Below, in pieces: positions 52,661 through 61,253 of a stretch of DNA of 64,000 nucleotides. Position 1 is the stretch's first letter. Each line of letters opens with the position of its first letter. The position numbers and the translations under genes were made by a program. This DNA comes from 4572-123 sp002084545 (GTDB taxonomy: Bacteria; Desulfobacterota; Desulfobacteria; Desulfobacterales; 4572-123), in the NCBI GenBank assembly GCA_029939715.1, contig JAOZSJ010000003.1, positions 1 through 64,000 on the forward strand, given 5' to 3'. The notes beneath the pieces are model-generated. The model did no database searches. It was given only the letters and a program-made list of their open reading frames with translations, and had not been told where the DNA came from.

Positions 52661-52898
52661 AAGCAAATGACAACTGAGCAACCTGCCATTTTAGAAAGTG
52701 ACAAACGGGCAGGCCTGAGTTAGAGTAATATCCGGATAATATAAGCTATTTGGAAACCCGGCTGGCAACATAGTGTTTAATAATGCACCATAACGAACGT
52801 CTCTGCTGCAACTTTAAATAAAATATTATCTGCTGAATATACATTATTTTATTATTAAATCAACAATAATCAGCAAAATTGTTCCGGTAATGATTCAA
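52661..52898. other. AT-rich gap upstream of the giant gene
   Basis: No coding signal. Reading the minus strand, TTGCCA and a TATATT/TATTAT box lie about 19 bases apart at roughly 52740-52775. This is only a weak sigma-70-like candidate with a long spacer. No terminator hairpin for the upstream operon is evident, so read-through cannot be excluded. Confidence 0.4.
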
Positions 52899-53572
52899 TC
52901 ACAGCTCCCTAATAAGAGATCTGGCCGTCTTCCAGAGCCCTCTCCTTTCTTCAATTAACTCGCGCAGTAATCGCACCCTGTTTTCAGTTGACCCGCCATA
53001 TTCATCCGTCCGATTGTTGGTTTTAGAAGATAAAAAAGGTGAAATCAAATAGTTGTGGGTTGCATACACATAAATGATATCAAAGCCGGCGGTTTTGGCG
53101 CGCCTGGCAGCAGCCACATGCCATCTCCGAATTTTTTCTAATCGGATTTCCCCATAATACTGCTTTGAACCGGGTCATTGAATACGGCCGGTCTGCTGTA
53201 TGCTGCCAACGGGGCCTCACGCGAATATAAATTCGCAACCTGATGCCCGCCATGCCATGGTTCAACGCCTGCCAGTGATCCATGTTCATGCACCTTTTCA
53301 ACCATTAAGGCGTTTGCTTTAATGTCTTCTTCATCCCAGAGACAGGCATGCGGATACGGTATATCTTCTGAAGTAGGATGGATAGAACAGTATTCCGTAT
53401 TAACGACACCCCAGCCCCCTTCCGCCTTCATTCCCCGCATCGCAGCGAGTGTATTGGGCATTCTGTAACCCATGCCGGTGGCATGAGGCACCTGATAAAA
53501 TCTGTTTTTTGCTGTGACCGGACCTATTTTTACCGGTTCAAATAATATATCAAAGTAGGGACTGCGAGTCAT
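52899..53572 (-). pseudogene. Truncated, frameshifted trimethylamine-dehydrogenase-like flavoprotein remnant
   Basis: The ATG at 53572 follows AAGGGAG. The first ~145 residues match the FMN barrel of trimethylamine dehydrogenase-like enzymes: ILFEPVKIGP, NRFYQVPH, MKAEGGWGVVNTEYCSI and GSLAGVEPWHGG. A TAG at 53138-53140 stops this frame. Adding one base there restores DLEKIRRWHVAAARRAKTAG, which continues as GFDIIYVYATHNYL and RTDEYGGSTENRVRLLRELI. The product then ends at 52899 after about 225 of roughly 700 residues. It lacks the rest of the barrel, the 4Fe-4S cysteines and the nucleotide-binding domains. The residue matching the cysteinyl-FMN Cys30 of the classical enzyme is Ala31. The frameshift might be a sequencing error; the truncation is harder to explain that way. 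Confidence 0.85.
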
Positions 53573-53655
53573 GAAAACTCCCTTGTATTTATTAATGTTA
53601 TGTACTTTCACCTGTTTTGATATCTTTGACAAATGTGGCGGAACCATCGACATTA

Positions 53656-55086
53656 TCAATCGGAAAGCACAAGTTTATCGTATTTTTCCAGTATTGTTTT
53701 TCCCTGTTTCAAAATTTCCGAATCCAGAGCAGGCACAACATGATTTTCAATTAGGTCTTTGGCTACTGCTCTCGCTTCCGGGACCATATTGTTGGACAGA
53801 GTTGTTTGCATAGCCAGTTTCTTTTTATCCCACAGGGTGAGTTCTTTCTTGAAATTGGCAAAAGTATGTTCGTGCTGTAGAAAATCTTTACCGGGGCCCA
53901 CCTCTTTAACAATATCCAAAGCTACTTTTTCTTCTGTGATTTCTTGATTTTTGAGAAAAGATTGATAGCAGTCCCATAAGTATGCATCAATCACCAGTTG
54001 TTCATAAGAGTTAGTTAACGCATTATTGGTAGATCCCAGTCCAGTGACTAAATCCGTCCCCATAACAGAAAGCGTTGTAGTAGCGGTTTCGCAGTAAGAT
54101 TTGGACATACCGATAGCTCCGTCACTTCCTCCAAAGCACCCTGTTTCACAGGGCAGCCGATATCTTCCGGCCATTTGCGCTGCGGAATTGGAAATAAAAG
54201 GGAGTTCCGGCGCACGGTAGTTAACGCCGGCTGTTGTCATTTCCATGGGTGTGGACTCGACGGTATATATGTGAGGTGCCCCGGGCGATGCGGTTTGAGT
54301 TATTACCAGACTGGCCAGGTTTTCGGTATTATTGTTGGATATCATCCCCGCTACTGTGATCGGTGCTGAGATCCCCCCCATTGACATGGACATGGAGCTG
54401 ATTGGAACACCTGCTTTGGCGAATTCAACTTGCGCTTCCACGGCACCTTTTTCAAAGGTGAGAGGTGCTACAGGGCACACGACGACAGATAAAATCGGCT
54501 TTTTTTTCAGATTCTCTTTACCACCTGCCACCAGAGCAGCTAATTCGATCTGCATTAATGCATCTTCAGCACTCTGTGCAGTAACGCTGGTTACATGTTT
54601 CGTCGTATTCTGCAATGTGATCCAGGCTTCATGGGCGCCGTGAGTCATGGTTGGAACATCGGAAAGAGTGATGGATGTCCAAACGTACCCAACACTTTCC
54701 AAAGCATCCGCCAGCCTGATAAATTTGGTCAGGTCCTCTTTTGTGGCGTTCCGTTCTTCTCCGGTTTCCAGATCAGAAATAAAAACAGCCAATCCGCTGG
54801 TTGAGCATTTTGGCGGACCATTGACAGGAAGCGCAATATCATGTCTGGAATCCCGCCCGTAAAGAGTGAATTGACTGGGCGCGGATTGAAGCGCTTTGTT
54901 CACCAATATTTCCGGTATTTTAGCCACCATGCTGTCATAATCCACAACAGCACCCTGTTCTTCCAGCATTTTCAGCACTTTTTCACTGTGGATGCAGACA
55001 CCAATCTCATTTAAACATTTAATACTCATCTCATGGATTAAATCTTCTTCTTTTTGATCCATGGTAACCATCTTTGCTTTGGCCAT
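53656..55086 (-). CDS. MttB-family (non-pyrrolysine) methyltransferase, copy 1
   Basis: 476 residues, close to the family length (474-495). Starts at an ATG preceded by GAGGT. Family features: an N-terminal helical segment (EEDLIHEMSIKCLNEIGV), a barrel with SISMSMGG-type strands (here ISSMSMSMGGISAPI), and a C-terminal NSYEQLVIDAYLW. No internal amber codon occurs, so this is not a pyrrolysine enzyme. Characterised members (for example glycine betaine MtgB) transfer a methyl from a quaternary amine to a cognate corrinoid protein; none is encoded here. The substrate is unknown. Last intact gene of the operon, 125 bases after the dehydrogenase-like gene. It shares only modest similarity with copy 2, so the two probably differ in substrate. 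Confidence 0.9.
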   Translation of the reverse strand: MAKAKMVTMDQKEEDLIHEMSIKCLNEIGVCIHSEKVLKMLEEQGAVVDYDSMVAKIPEILVNKALQSAPSQFTLYGRDSRHDIALPVNGPPKCSTSGLAVFISDLETGEERNATKEDLTKFIRLADALESVGYVWTSITLSDVPTMTHGAHEAWITLQNTTKHVTSVTAQSAEDALMQIELAALVAGGKENLKKKPILSVVVCPVAPLTFEKGAVEAQVEFAKAGVPISSMSMSMGGISAPITVAGMISNNNTENLASLVITQTASPGAPHIYTVESTPMEMTTAGVNYRAPELPFISNSAAQMAGRYRLPCETGCFGGSDGAIGMSKSYCETATTTLSVMGTDLVTGLGSTNNALTNSYEQLVIDAYLWDCYQSFLKNQEITEEKVALDIVKEVGPGKDFLQHEHTFANFKKELTLWDKKKLAMQTTLSNNMVPEARAVAKDLIENHVVPALDSEILKQGKTILEKYDKLVLSD

Positions 55087-55211
55087 AATTACCTCTTTAA
55101 AAATGCTAATATTGTAGTGTGACTAAATTTAAGGAATGTTTCCTGCCTGGTTTGAAATTCATAACCTGATGTTTTTTGATAAAAAGCACTTACATATCCT
55201 TCTTTATTCTT

Positions 55212-56348
55212 TCAGGACCGCTGCATTCTGCAAAGGACACCTCGTTCGGCCAGATATCTCGCGACGCTTTCCCGGCATCCGTTAACACGCCCTACCAATT
55301 CGGGAGCACTTATCCCTGTTTGTGAATAACCGCCGTCAAGCACCAACCGGGTGACCGCTGCACAGGTGTACCCGGTCGTCCTGGCCATGGAAGGGGTTCC
55401 TGTTGCGGCATCGTATTCATCGTACATGTCGTAGGTGTAGGTCACGGGTTTTCCATCTTCCACGCCGGAGATGATAAGTCTCATGACAGTAAGATCAGCC
55501 TCGCCTGGTTCGTATTTCCAAATCGGGGTAAAAAGCTTCGCTGTCACATCGATGGGCCGCACCGAAGCGCCCTTCACCTGGATGGGGGCCTGGCTGAAAA
55601 ATCCGGCATCATTGAAGATGCGCATCTGGTCTATATGCTCGGGATAGCGCAGCGTCTTCTCGAACATGACGGGGATGTCGGAGACAGAGGTATGGATCAG
55701 GGTTCTGAGTCCATCGGAGTTGAGGCATGCCATGGTGCCGACCTTAGGGAGATCAATGGTCATGGTTTCGGAGAGCGCCGGCCTTTCGACCACCTTGCCA
55801 TCTTCAACCATTCTGCCAGGGCCTGAGTATTCCTCAAAAACCTCAAGGACGGGAAAGTCCGTCTTGTACCCTAAAGGCGCGTTCCTCGATTTTGGAAAGC
55901 CACCGACGTAGCACTCATAGCGGGCAACCTCCATCTTCCGCATATGATCGCCGAGAATGATGTTGGACATACCTGGTGCCACGCCGCAGTCCACCACCGC
56001 GGTGACTCCCTTTTCCCTTGCCAGGTCGTCCAGTCCGAAGGGATCCTCTAAAAAGTACGAGATGTCCACGATGTTCTTGCCTGCGCGAATGACAGCTTCA
56101 AGCATTGCGTATCCCAGGGGGCCGGGCACTGAACCGATGACAATGTCCGCATCCTCAACGGCCCGCGTGACGCCTTCCACCGTGGAGAGATCCTCTACCC
56201 GGATCTGAACGGGATGTTTTTTGGCCAGGTGCTCCAGAGCATCCTGGTTGATGTCTACCGAGATAATCTCACAGGCGGGGTCCTTGCACAGATCGATGGC
56301 AATGTGTCTTCCCACTGGTCCACAGCCAAGGATTACCATTCTGTTCAT
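55212..56348 (-). CDS. Saccharopine/lysine 6-dehydrogenase-like NAD(P)-dependent oxidoreductase
   Basis: 378 residues. The ATG is preceded by AAGGAG. The N-terminal Rossmann fold has VILGCGPVG at residues 5-13 and Asp32 at the end of the second strand, which favours NAD. The family motif DCGVAPGMSNI is at 120-130. Length and architecture (NAD-binding domain plus saccharopine-dehydrogenase-type catalytic domain) fit the lysine 6-dehydrogenase/carboxynorspermidine-type group. In this operon it may oxidise or reduce an amine- or amino-acid-derived intermediate (inference). The spacing and the upstream palindrome suggest its expression may be tuned separately from the genes before it. Confidence 0.85.
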   Translation of the reverse strand: MNRMVILGCGPVGRHIAIDLCKDPACEIISVDINQDALEHLAKKHPVQIRVEDLSTVEGVTRAVEDADIVIGSVPGPLGYAMLEAVIRAGKNIVDISYFLEDPFGLDDLAREKGVTAVVDCGVAPGMSNIILGDHMRKMEVARYECYVGGFPKSRNAPLGYKTDFPVLEVFEEYSGPGRMVEDGKVVERPALSETMTIDLPKVGTMACLNSDGLRTLIHTSVSDIPVMFEKTLRYPEHIDQMRIFNDAGFFSQAPIQVKGASVRPIDVTAKLFTPIWKYEPGEADLTVMRLIISGVEDGKPVTYTYDMYDEYDAATGTPSMARTTGYTCAAVTRLVLDGGYSQTGISAPELVGRVNGCRESVARYLAERGVLCRMQRS

Positions 56349-56383
56349 ATTTTTCTCCTTTTCCTTTAAAGATAAGCTTTTGG

Positions 56384-56459
56384 CTTTTAGCAGTTAGCCA
56401 TTAGCTAAATGAATCCTTTGTCATTTCGAGCTTGAAAGCCAATAGCTAACAGCTAAAAG
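56384..56459. repeat. Imperfect intergenic inverted repeat (arms ~24 bp)
   Basis: The left arm at 56384-56407 (CTTTTAGCAGTTAGCCATTA plus GCTA) and the right arm at 56437-56459 (AGCCAATAGCTAACAGCTAA plus AAG) are inverted copies with about 20 of 24 positions matching, separated by about 29 bases. It begins 4 bases after the stop of the upstream mttB homologue. There is no U-tract on the transcribed strand. It looks more like a REP/MITE-like dispersed palindrome or an mRNA-stabilising hairpin than a terminator. Confidence 0.75.
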
Positions 56460-56463
56460 TTAA

Positions 56464-57897
56464 TTACGCCATTGCTGAAGCACGCTTGCAGATTTTATCC
56501 AGTTCTTGTTCAACATCATCATCAAGGGGCAGTGGCTCATGATTTTTTAATATTTGATTCACTTTTTCATGTGCTTCTTCCAGAACATCTTTTTTCCCCT
56601 TCTCTTTCCAGCGATCATATGTTTCATGGGAACCCAAATCTGAAATATACCAGTCATCACTGCGGACGGCTTTGACTGTGGATTCTTCAAGCAGGTAAGT
56701 GCCGCCCGGACCTGTTTTTTTAATAAGATCGGTTAACCACATTTCGTCATTGGTATTGACACCGCGCTGGGCATGTCTGCCCAAACGGAAAATCTCTGTA
56801 TCAATTACAAGTTTTTCCAGGCTGGAGACCATTGAACCATCCAGCATTCCAGGGCCGACGATAATATCCGGGCAGGAAAGGATGGTTGGAAGATTCATGG
56901 CAGCATTCTCATAAGCCTCCTGGATATTTACAACATGGGCATCTGATCCGCCGGGTGATGACTCTGAGGGTATCCCATAATAGCCGGCCATTTCAGTGGC
57001 AGCAGAATCCATAATGGAAAATTCCATACTGGCATAACCGGGTGTTGCCGTTCTGGGATTCATGACGGCCAGGGCCGGTGCATAAATAATGGGAAGCCCC
57101 GGTTCATTTGCCTCGAGCAGGCAGATCATGGAAAGTACCTCGCAATTTCCCTGGATGATCGTTGAAATCATATTTCCAGGAGCACTGGAGCCCATCAGGG
57201 GCATCGGCATGATACCAACCGGTATGTTCCAGCCTTTCGTGGCCAGATAAGCATCGGTAAAGGTTTTATCGATTGAAAGTGGAGACTGGGGGCAAAGCAG
57301 CCAGGAAACCGGGTGATTTTTTCTTATTTCTTCTCTGGACCCGAAAATTGTTTGCAGAATTTCAAGATACCAGGGTGCTTCATCAACCTTATCGATGCCT
57401 TCCTGGATATGTTTGGAAAAATTTCTGAAAACCCGGCACAGATAATCAACTGTGCCGCCAATATCACCAACCCTGTCACCGGGCTCTACCTGGCACCAGA
57501 AAACACCGATTTCGTCCAGGGCATCTGACAATCTTGTTACGTTTTCCCAATCAGCGTAAGTTGCCGGGCGCCGTTCACAAGTTTTATAATCTAAAACCAT
57601 TGTCCCGTTGCCATCCAGGCAAAGCGTGCTGTTTCCTTTGTTCATGATCAAGTCGTGACCAGGCCTTCGTGCACTTAAGGTAAATTCCCTGGTGATTTGT
57701 TTAAGGGATGTTTCAACGAGTGTTTTGGGAAACTTAACAATTTTATTGTTTTCATCTACCACGGCGCCGGCATCTTTCAATATCCGCCGGCCCAGGTCTG
57801 TTTCAATACGAACACCTGTTGTTTTAAGAATGTCCAATGATTCTTCGTGGACACGATGTCGTTCATCTTCCGAGAGTACTTGAAAAAATGATTTCAT
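56464..57897 (-). CDS. MttB-family (non-pyrrolysine) methyltransferase, copy 2
   Basis: 477 residues; ATG at 57897 after GGGGAATATTT. N-terminal segment HEESLDILKTTGVRIETD and C-terminal VSSLEKLVIDTEIFRLGR are typical of the trimethylamine methyltransferase superfamily. The mid-barrel stretch IMPMPLMGSSAPG corresponds to the conserved substrate-pocket strand. No in-frame amber codon is present, so it belongs to the non-pyrrolysine branch, whose known members demethylate glycine betaine, proline betaine, carnitine and similar quaternary amines. It follows the FAD oxidoreductase by 36 bases. The substrate cannot be read from sequence alone. No corrinoid protein or RamA-like activator is present in the window. 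Confidence 0.9.
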   Translation of the reverse strand: MKSFFQVLSEDERHRVHEESLDILKTTGVRIETDLGRRILKDAGAVVDENNKIVKFPKTLVETSLKQITREFTLSARRPGHDLIMNKGNSTLCLDGNGTMVLDYKTCERRPATYADWENVTRLSDALDEIGVFWCQVEPGDRVGDIGGTVDYLCRVFRNFSKHIQEGIDKVDEAPWYLEILQTIFGSREEIRKNHPVSWLLCPQSPLSIDKTFTDAYLATKGWNIPVGIMPMPLMGSSAPGNMISTIIQGNCEVLSMICLLEANEPGLPIIYAPALAVMNPRTATPGYASMEFSIMDSAATEMAGYYGIPSESSPGGSDAHVVNIQEAYENAAMNLPTILSCPDIIVGPGMLDGSMVSSLEKLVIDTEIFRLGRHAQRGVNTNDEMWLTDLIKKTGPGGTYLLEESTVKAVRSDDWYISDLGSHETYDRWKEKGKKDVLEEAHEKVNQILKNHEPLPLDDDVEQELDKICKRASAMA

Positions 57898-57933
57898 AAA
57901 TATTCCCCAATAATAGATACAATTTTTTCTTGA

Positions 57934-59301
57934 TTATAAATGTCCTGCGTTCTTGACAACATTCACCATGTACCATTTTTTCAAAATGCTAAAAGATGCC
58001 CGCAAAAACTTCGGCCCGGCATAGGGAATAGGCCGGTTAATGATAAAGTGCTCGGTAAATTCATTTTTTTCACCGGTCATCAATTCCGCTATCATTTTGC
58101 CGCCGGTCTGTGTGGAAGGAACCCCCTCGCCGTATCCCACACCATAATAGATATTATGATGATCGCCCATAACGCCGACCGACGGTTGACGATCCAGACT
58201 ACCGGCGGTCGGACCGCCCCAGGCATGATCAATCTTAATTCCGGCAAGTGAAGGAAAGGTTTCAACCAGATCTTTGAGAATCAATTGTGAAACAGATTTA
58301 TTATTTCCAGGAGCAATGCGATCATTATCATAGTATATGGCATCCGACCCGCCGATAATGATCCGTCCGTCGGCACTGGGGATCATATAATTAAACAGCT
58401 CCCTGTAATCTGAAATGCCCTGCCGGTTTTGCCAGCCGATAGCCTGCCATTGCTGATCACTTAAAGGTTCAGTGGCAATCACATAGGTATACAGGGGAAA
58501 TACCCGGTTTTGAAAAAATCCTAATTTATGGGAATAGGCGTTGGTGGCAATCACAAGGACAGGTGCTTTTACATCTCCCAGTTCCGTATCCACATGATTG
58601 ACTTTACCGGGGATCACACGGGTTACAAGGGATCGCTCCCTGATTTCAACCCCCATATCTTCAACAATTTTTTTCATCCCCCGTGCCAGTTTCGCCGGAT
58701 TAAGGGTCGCGCCATGGTCCATTTTGAGGGCCGCAATATATCTTGGGGATTTAATTTCCTTTTCAAGATCTTTTCCATGGAGCATTTCAACATTAAGTCC
58801 CCAATCCTTGAAAATTCTGTAATCCCTTTCCATGACTTTGACCTGCCCTTTATTCATGGCAGTGTCCAGCATTCCCATTTCATCGAAATCACAATCCAGG
58901 CCATAAACACTGATAAATTCTTTAATTTGATCAAGGCCCTGCAGGCTGACTTTCAGGTTTCTTTTACGGGCATGCGTATCCTTACAATTCACATCTATCA
59001 ACGAGGTTGCAACACAAAAACCGCCGTTTCTGCCGCTGGCGCCATAACCGCAGCAGGCACCTTCCAGTATCATGATTTTTTTATCGGCAAATTTTTTATG
59101 GATATTATAAGCTGCTGAAAGTCCGGTATAGCCACCGCCGATAATCACGATATCCGCTTGATGGCTGCCGCGCAGGGGTTGGTTAATAATTTCATTTTCC
59201 AGGCCGGCAGCTTTAAACCAGAAGTTGTCCAGAAAATATTCATAAATACTGGGGGGTTCTAATCCCAGCCGCCTGTTGTAAATTGAAGAAAAATGTTTCA
59301 T
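57934..59301 (-). CDS. FAD-dependent amine oxidoreductase (DAO family, PuuB-like)
   Basis: 455 residues. The FAD-binding Rossmann motif IVIIGGGYTGLSAAY has its glycines at 55-60 and the ribose-binding Glu80. GASGRNGGF at 87-95 is diagnostic for the glycine oxidase/gamma-glutamylputrescine oxidase group. The C-terminus has GGPTAGSLDRQPSVG and GYGEGVPSTQTGG. The family oxidises amines or N-methyl amino acids, producing an imine that hydrolyses. It lies 24 bases after potA and 36 before an mttB homologue, so it is probably co-transcribed. Likely substrates are the amine brought in by the transporter or a demethylated product of it (inference). A sarcosine-oxidase-like demethylating role is an alternative. 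Confidence 0.88.
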   Translation of the reverse strand: MKHFSSIYNRRLGLEPPSIYEYFLDNFWFKAAGLENEIINQPLRGSHQADIVIIGGGYTGLSAAYNIHKKFADKKIMILEGACCGYGASGRNGGFCVATSLIDVNCKDTHARKRNLKVSLQGLDQIKEFISVYGLDCDFDEMGMLDTAMNKGQVKVMERDYRIFKDWGLNVEMLHGKDLEKEIKSPRYIAALKMDHGATLNPAKLARGMKKIVEDMGVEIRERSLVTRVIPGKVNHVDTELGDVKAPVLVIATNAYSHKLGFFQNRVFPLYTYVIATEPLSDQQWQAIGWQNRQGISDYRELFNYMIPSADGRIIIGGSDAIYYDNDRIAPGNNKSVSQLILKDLVETFPSLAGIKIDHAWGGPTAGSLDRQPSVGVMGDHHNIYYGVGYGEGVPSTQTGGKMIAELMTGEKNEFTEHFIINRPIPYAGPKFLRASFSILKKWYMVNVVKNAGHL

Positions 59302-59325
59302 ATAAAAATTCCCCCGGTATTCCAG

Positions 59326-60453
59326 TCACGCCCCCAGCACGTTATTGTATTTCCAATCCCAGTACGCCGTGATTTTGGAACCGGCCTCAATGGATGAATT
59401 ATAATGGATGGCGCGATTTAAATGGACGGTCAAATCATCACTACTGTCATTGAGCTCAATGGTGAGTTCACTGAATTCGCCCTGGTAGAATGTTTCTTTC
59501 ACTTTCCCCTGGAATACGGTGTACTGATCCCGGGAAAGTTTTTGATTGTCGGGCGGGTCCCGGGAAATGGAAATCAGCTCGGGATGAATCGAAAATCCGG
59601 TTATATTTTTTTGGGCAATCCCGTTTTTTTTCGGTACAAAAATTTTTTGCCCGCTGTCTGTTTTTAATTCAAGCCGGTCATTTTCTCCGGCTTCCACCCT
59701 GCCTTTGAAAATATTGGTTGCACCGATGAAAGAAGCGACAAACTGTGATTTCGGTGTTTCATAAATGTCCCGGGGACTGCCCATCTGGATCACGGCACCA
59801 TTTTTCATAACGGCAATTTTGTCGGACATGCTCAACGCCTCTTTCTGATCATGGGTCACGTTCAAAAAGGTAATCCCCACTTCTCTCTGGATTCTCTTTA
59901 ATTCGGTCTGCATCTCTTTTCTCAGCTTGCGGTCAAGTGCTGCCAGGGGTTCATCAAGCAAAAGAATTTTGGGTTTGAGCACCAGGGATCGGCTCAGGGC
60001 AACCCGCTGCTGCTGGCCTCCGCTGAGCTGGGCAGGAAGCCTTTTTCCCATTCCGGTCAGGTTGACGAAGTCTATGGCTTCATTCACCAGTTTTTGAATC
60101 TGGTTTTTGGGCAGCCGTCTTTCCGTCAATCCAAAGGCAATGTTGTCAAACACCGTCATATGGGGGAAAAGCGCATGCTGTTGAAACACAATATTGCACT
60201 CTCTTTTATCGGGGGGAAGGTGGTTGACTTTTTTTCCTCCTAAAATAATGTCTCCCAGGTTGGGGCGCTCAAAGCCGGCAACTATGCGCAACAGCGTAGT
60301 TTTACCGCAGCCGCTCGGCCCCAGCAGAGAAAAAATCTCTCCCTTTGGAATCTCAATACTCACAGCATCAACGGCGAGCAGATCGCCAAACCGTTTGGTT
60401 ACATTCTTTATTTCGAGAACCGGTTTTGCCTTGTCATTTTCTATTGATGTCAT
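59326..60453 (-). CDS. potA: Pot-type ABC transporter ATP-binding protein
   Basis: 375 residues, the usual PotA length. Walker A GPSGCGKT at 45-52, Q-loop FQQ at 90-92, signature LSGGQQ at 143-148, Walker B ILLLDE at 163-168, H-loop His201, and a TOBE-type C-terminal domain from about residue 285. It energises uptake of a cationic amine through PotB/PotC. It starts 17 bases after potC, with AGGA before the ATG. The gene symbol reflects family; the substrate need not be spermidine or putrescine. Confidence 0.92.
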   Translation of the reverse strand: MTSIENDKAKPVLEIKNVTKRFGDLLAVDAVSIEIPKGEIFSLLGPSGCGKTTLLRIVAGFERPNLGDIILGGKKVNHLPPDKRECNIVFQQHALFPHMTVFDNIAFGLTERRLPKNQIQKLVNEAIDFVNLTGMGKRLPAQLSGGQQQRVALSRSLVLKPKILLLDEPLAALDRKLRKEMQTELKRIQREVGITFLNVTHDQKEALSMSDKIAVMKNGAVIQMGSPRDIYETPKSQFVASFIGATNIFKGRVEAGENDRLELKTDSGQKIFVPKKNGIAQKNITGFSIHPELISISRDPPDNQKLSRDQYTVFQGKVKETFYQGEFSELTIELNDSSDDLTVHLNRAIHYNSSIEAGSKITAYWDWKYNNVLGA

Positions 60454-60470
60454 ATTAAATTTTTCCTGTC

Positions 60471-61253
60471 TTAAAATCTTTTGTTCTTATTTTCCAGTGC
60501 CATACTAAGCAGAAGCAGGGTAATTGAAATCATCATGAGTATGGTTCCGATACAGTTAATCGTTGGCGTTGCACCAAATCTTAACTGGGAAAATATATAG
60601 ATCGGCAAGGTGGCGTTCCCCACACCTGCAACAAAATAGGTGATCATAAAGTCATCAAACGACCAGGGAAAAATTACCAGTGCGGATGCCCCGATGGCCG
60701 GCAGCAAAAGCGGCAGCGTGATCCTGAAAAAGGTCCTGATCTTTGATGCACCCAGATCCTGGGCTGCCTCCTCCCATGCCCAGTCGATCCGCTGCATTCT
60801 GCCGAGAATGATAAAAACAGCCAGGGGCGCGGTCCAGGAAAGCTGGGCAATAACGATGCTGAAATATCCCAAAGGGACATGTACGATCCGTTCAAAATAA
60901 ACCAGCAAAGAACCACCCATGACAACACCGGGCAAAACAATGGGGACCAGGATGGCGATCCTCAGCATTCTCTTGAATCTGAATTGTAATTTATAGAATC
61001 CGTATGCACCCAGTGTACCGATAATACAGGAGAAAATGACCACAACTACCGATACCGCCAAGCTCCTGAACAAGGCATCGTGCAATTGTGAATTATCAAG
61101 AAGGGTGCGGTACCATTTGAAAGTAAATTTTTTCCAGACCACCCCCAATTTGCTCTCATTAAAGGAAAAAATTACAACAACGAGAACCGGTACCCAAAGG
61201 ATAAAATAGACCAGTCCGGTGATGACCTTAAGCAATATATTATCTTTTTTCAT
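60471..61253 (-). CDS. potC: Pot-type ABC transporter permease, PotC-like
   Basis: 260 residues with about six hydrophobic segments, beginning with LLKVITGLVYFILWVPVLVV. It carries an EAA loop (EEAAQDLGASKIRTFFRITL) facing the ATPase. Its ATG overlaps the TGA of potB (ATGA), a sign of translational coupling. Forms the membrane channel with PotB. Confidence 0.92.
   Translation of the reverse strand: MKKDNILLKVITGLVYFILWVPVLVVVIFSFNESKLGVVWKKFTFKWYRTLLDNSQLHDALFRSLAVSVVVVIFSCIIGTLGAYGFYKLQFRFKRMLRIAILVPIVLPGVVMGGSLLVYFERIVHVPLGYFSIVIAQLSWTAPLAVFIILGRMQRIDWAWEEAAQDLGASKIRTFFRITLPLLLPAIGASALVIFPWSFDDFMITYFVAGVGNATLPIYIFSQLRFGATPTINCIGTILMMISITLLLLSMALENKNKRF

Noticed and set aside
53572..53659. 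Longer start of the flavoprotein remnant at 53659
   Set aside because: The added 29 residues have no family similarity and overlap the end of the methyltransferase gene; the ATG at 53572 has a good AAGGGAG site.
53656..57897. Pyrrolysine (in-frame TAG) in the MttB homologues
   Set aside because: Both genes read through the whole family length with no internal amber codon.
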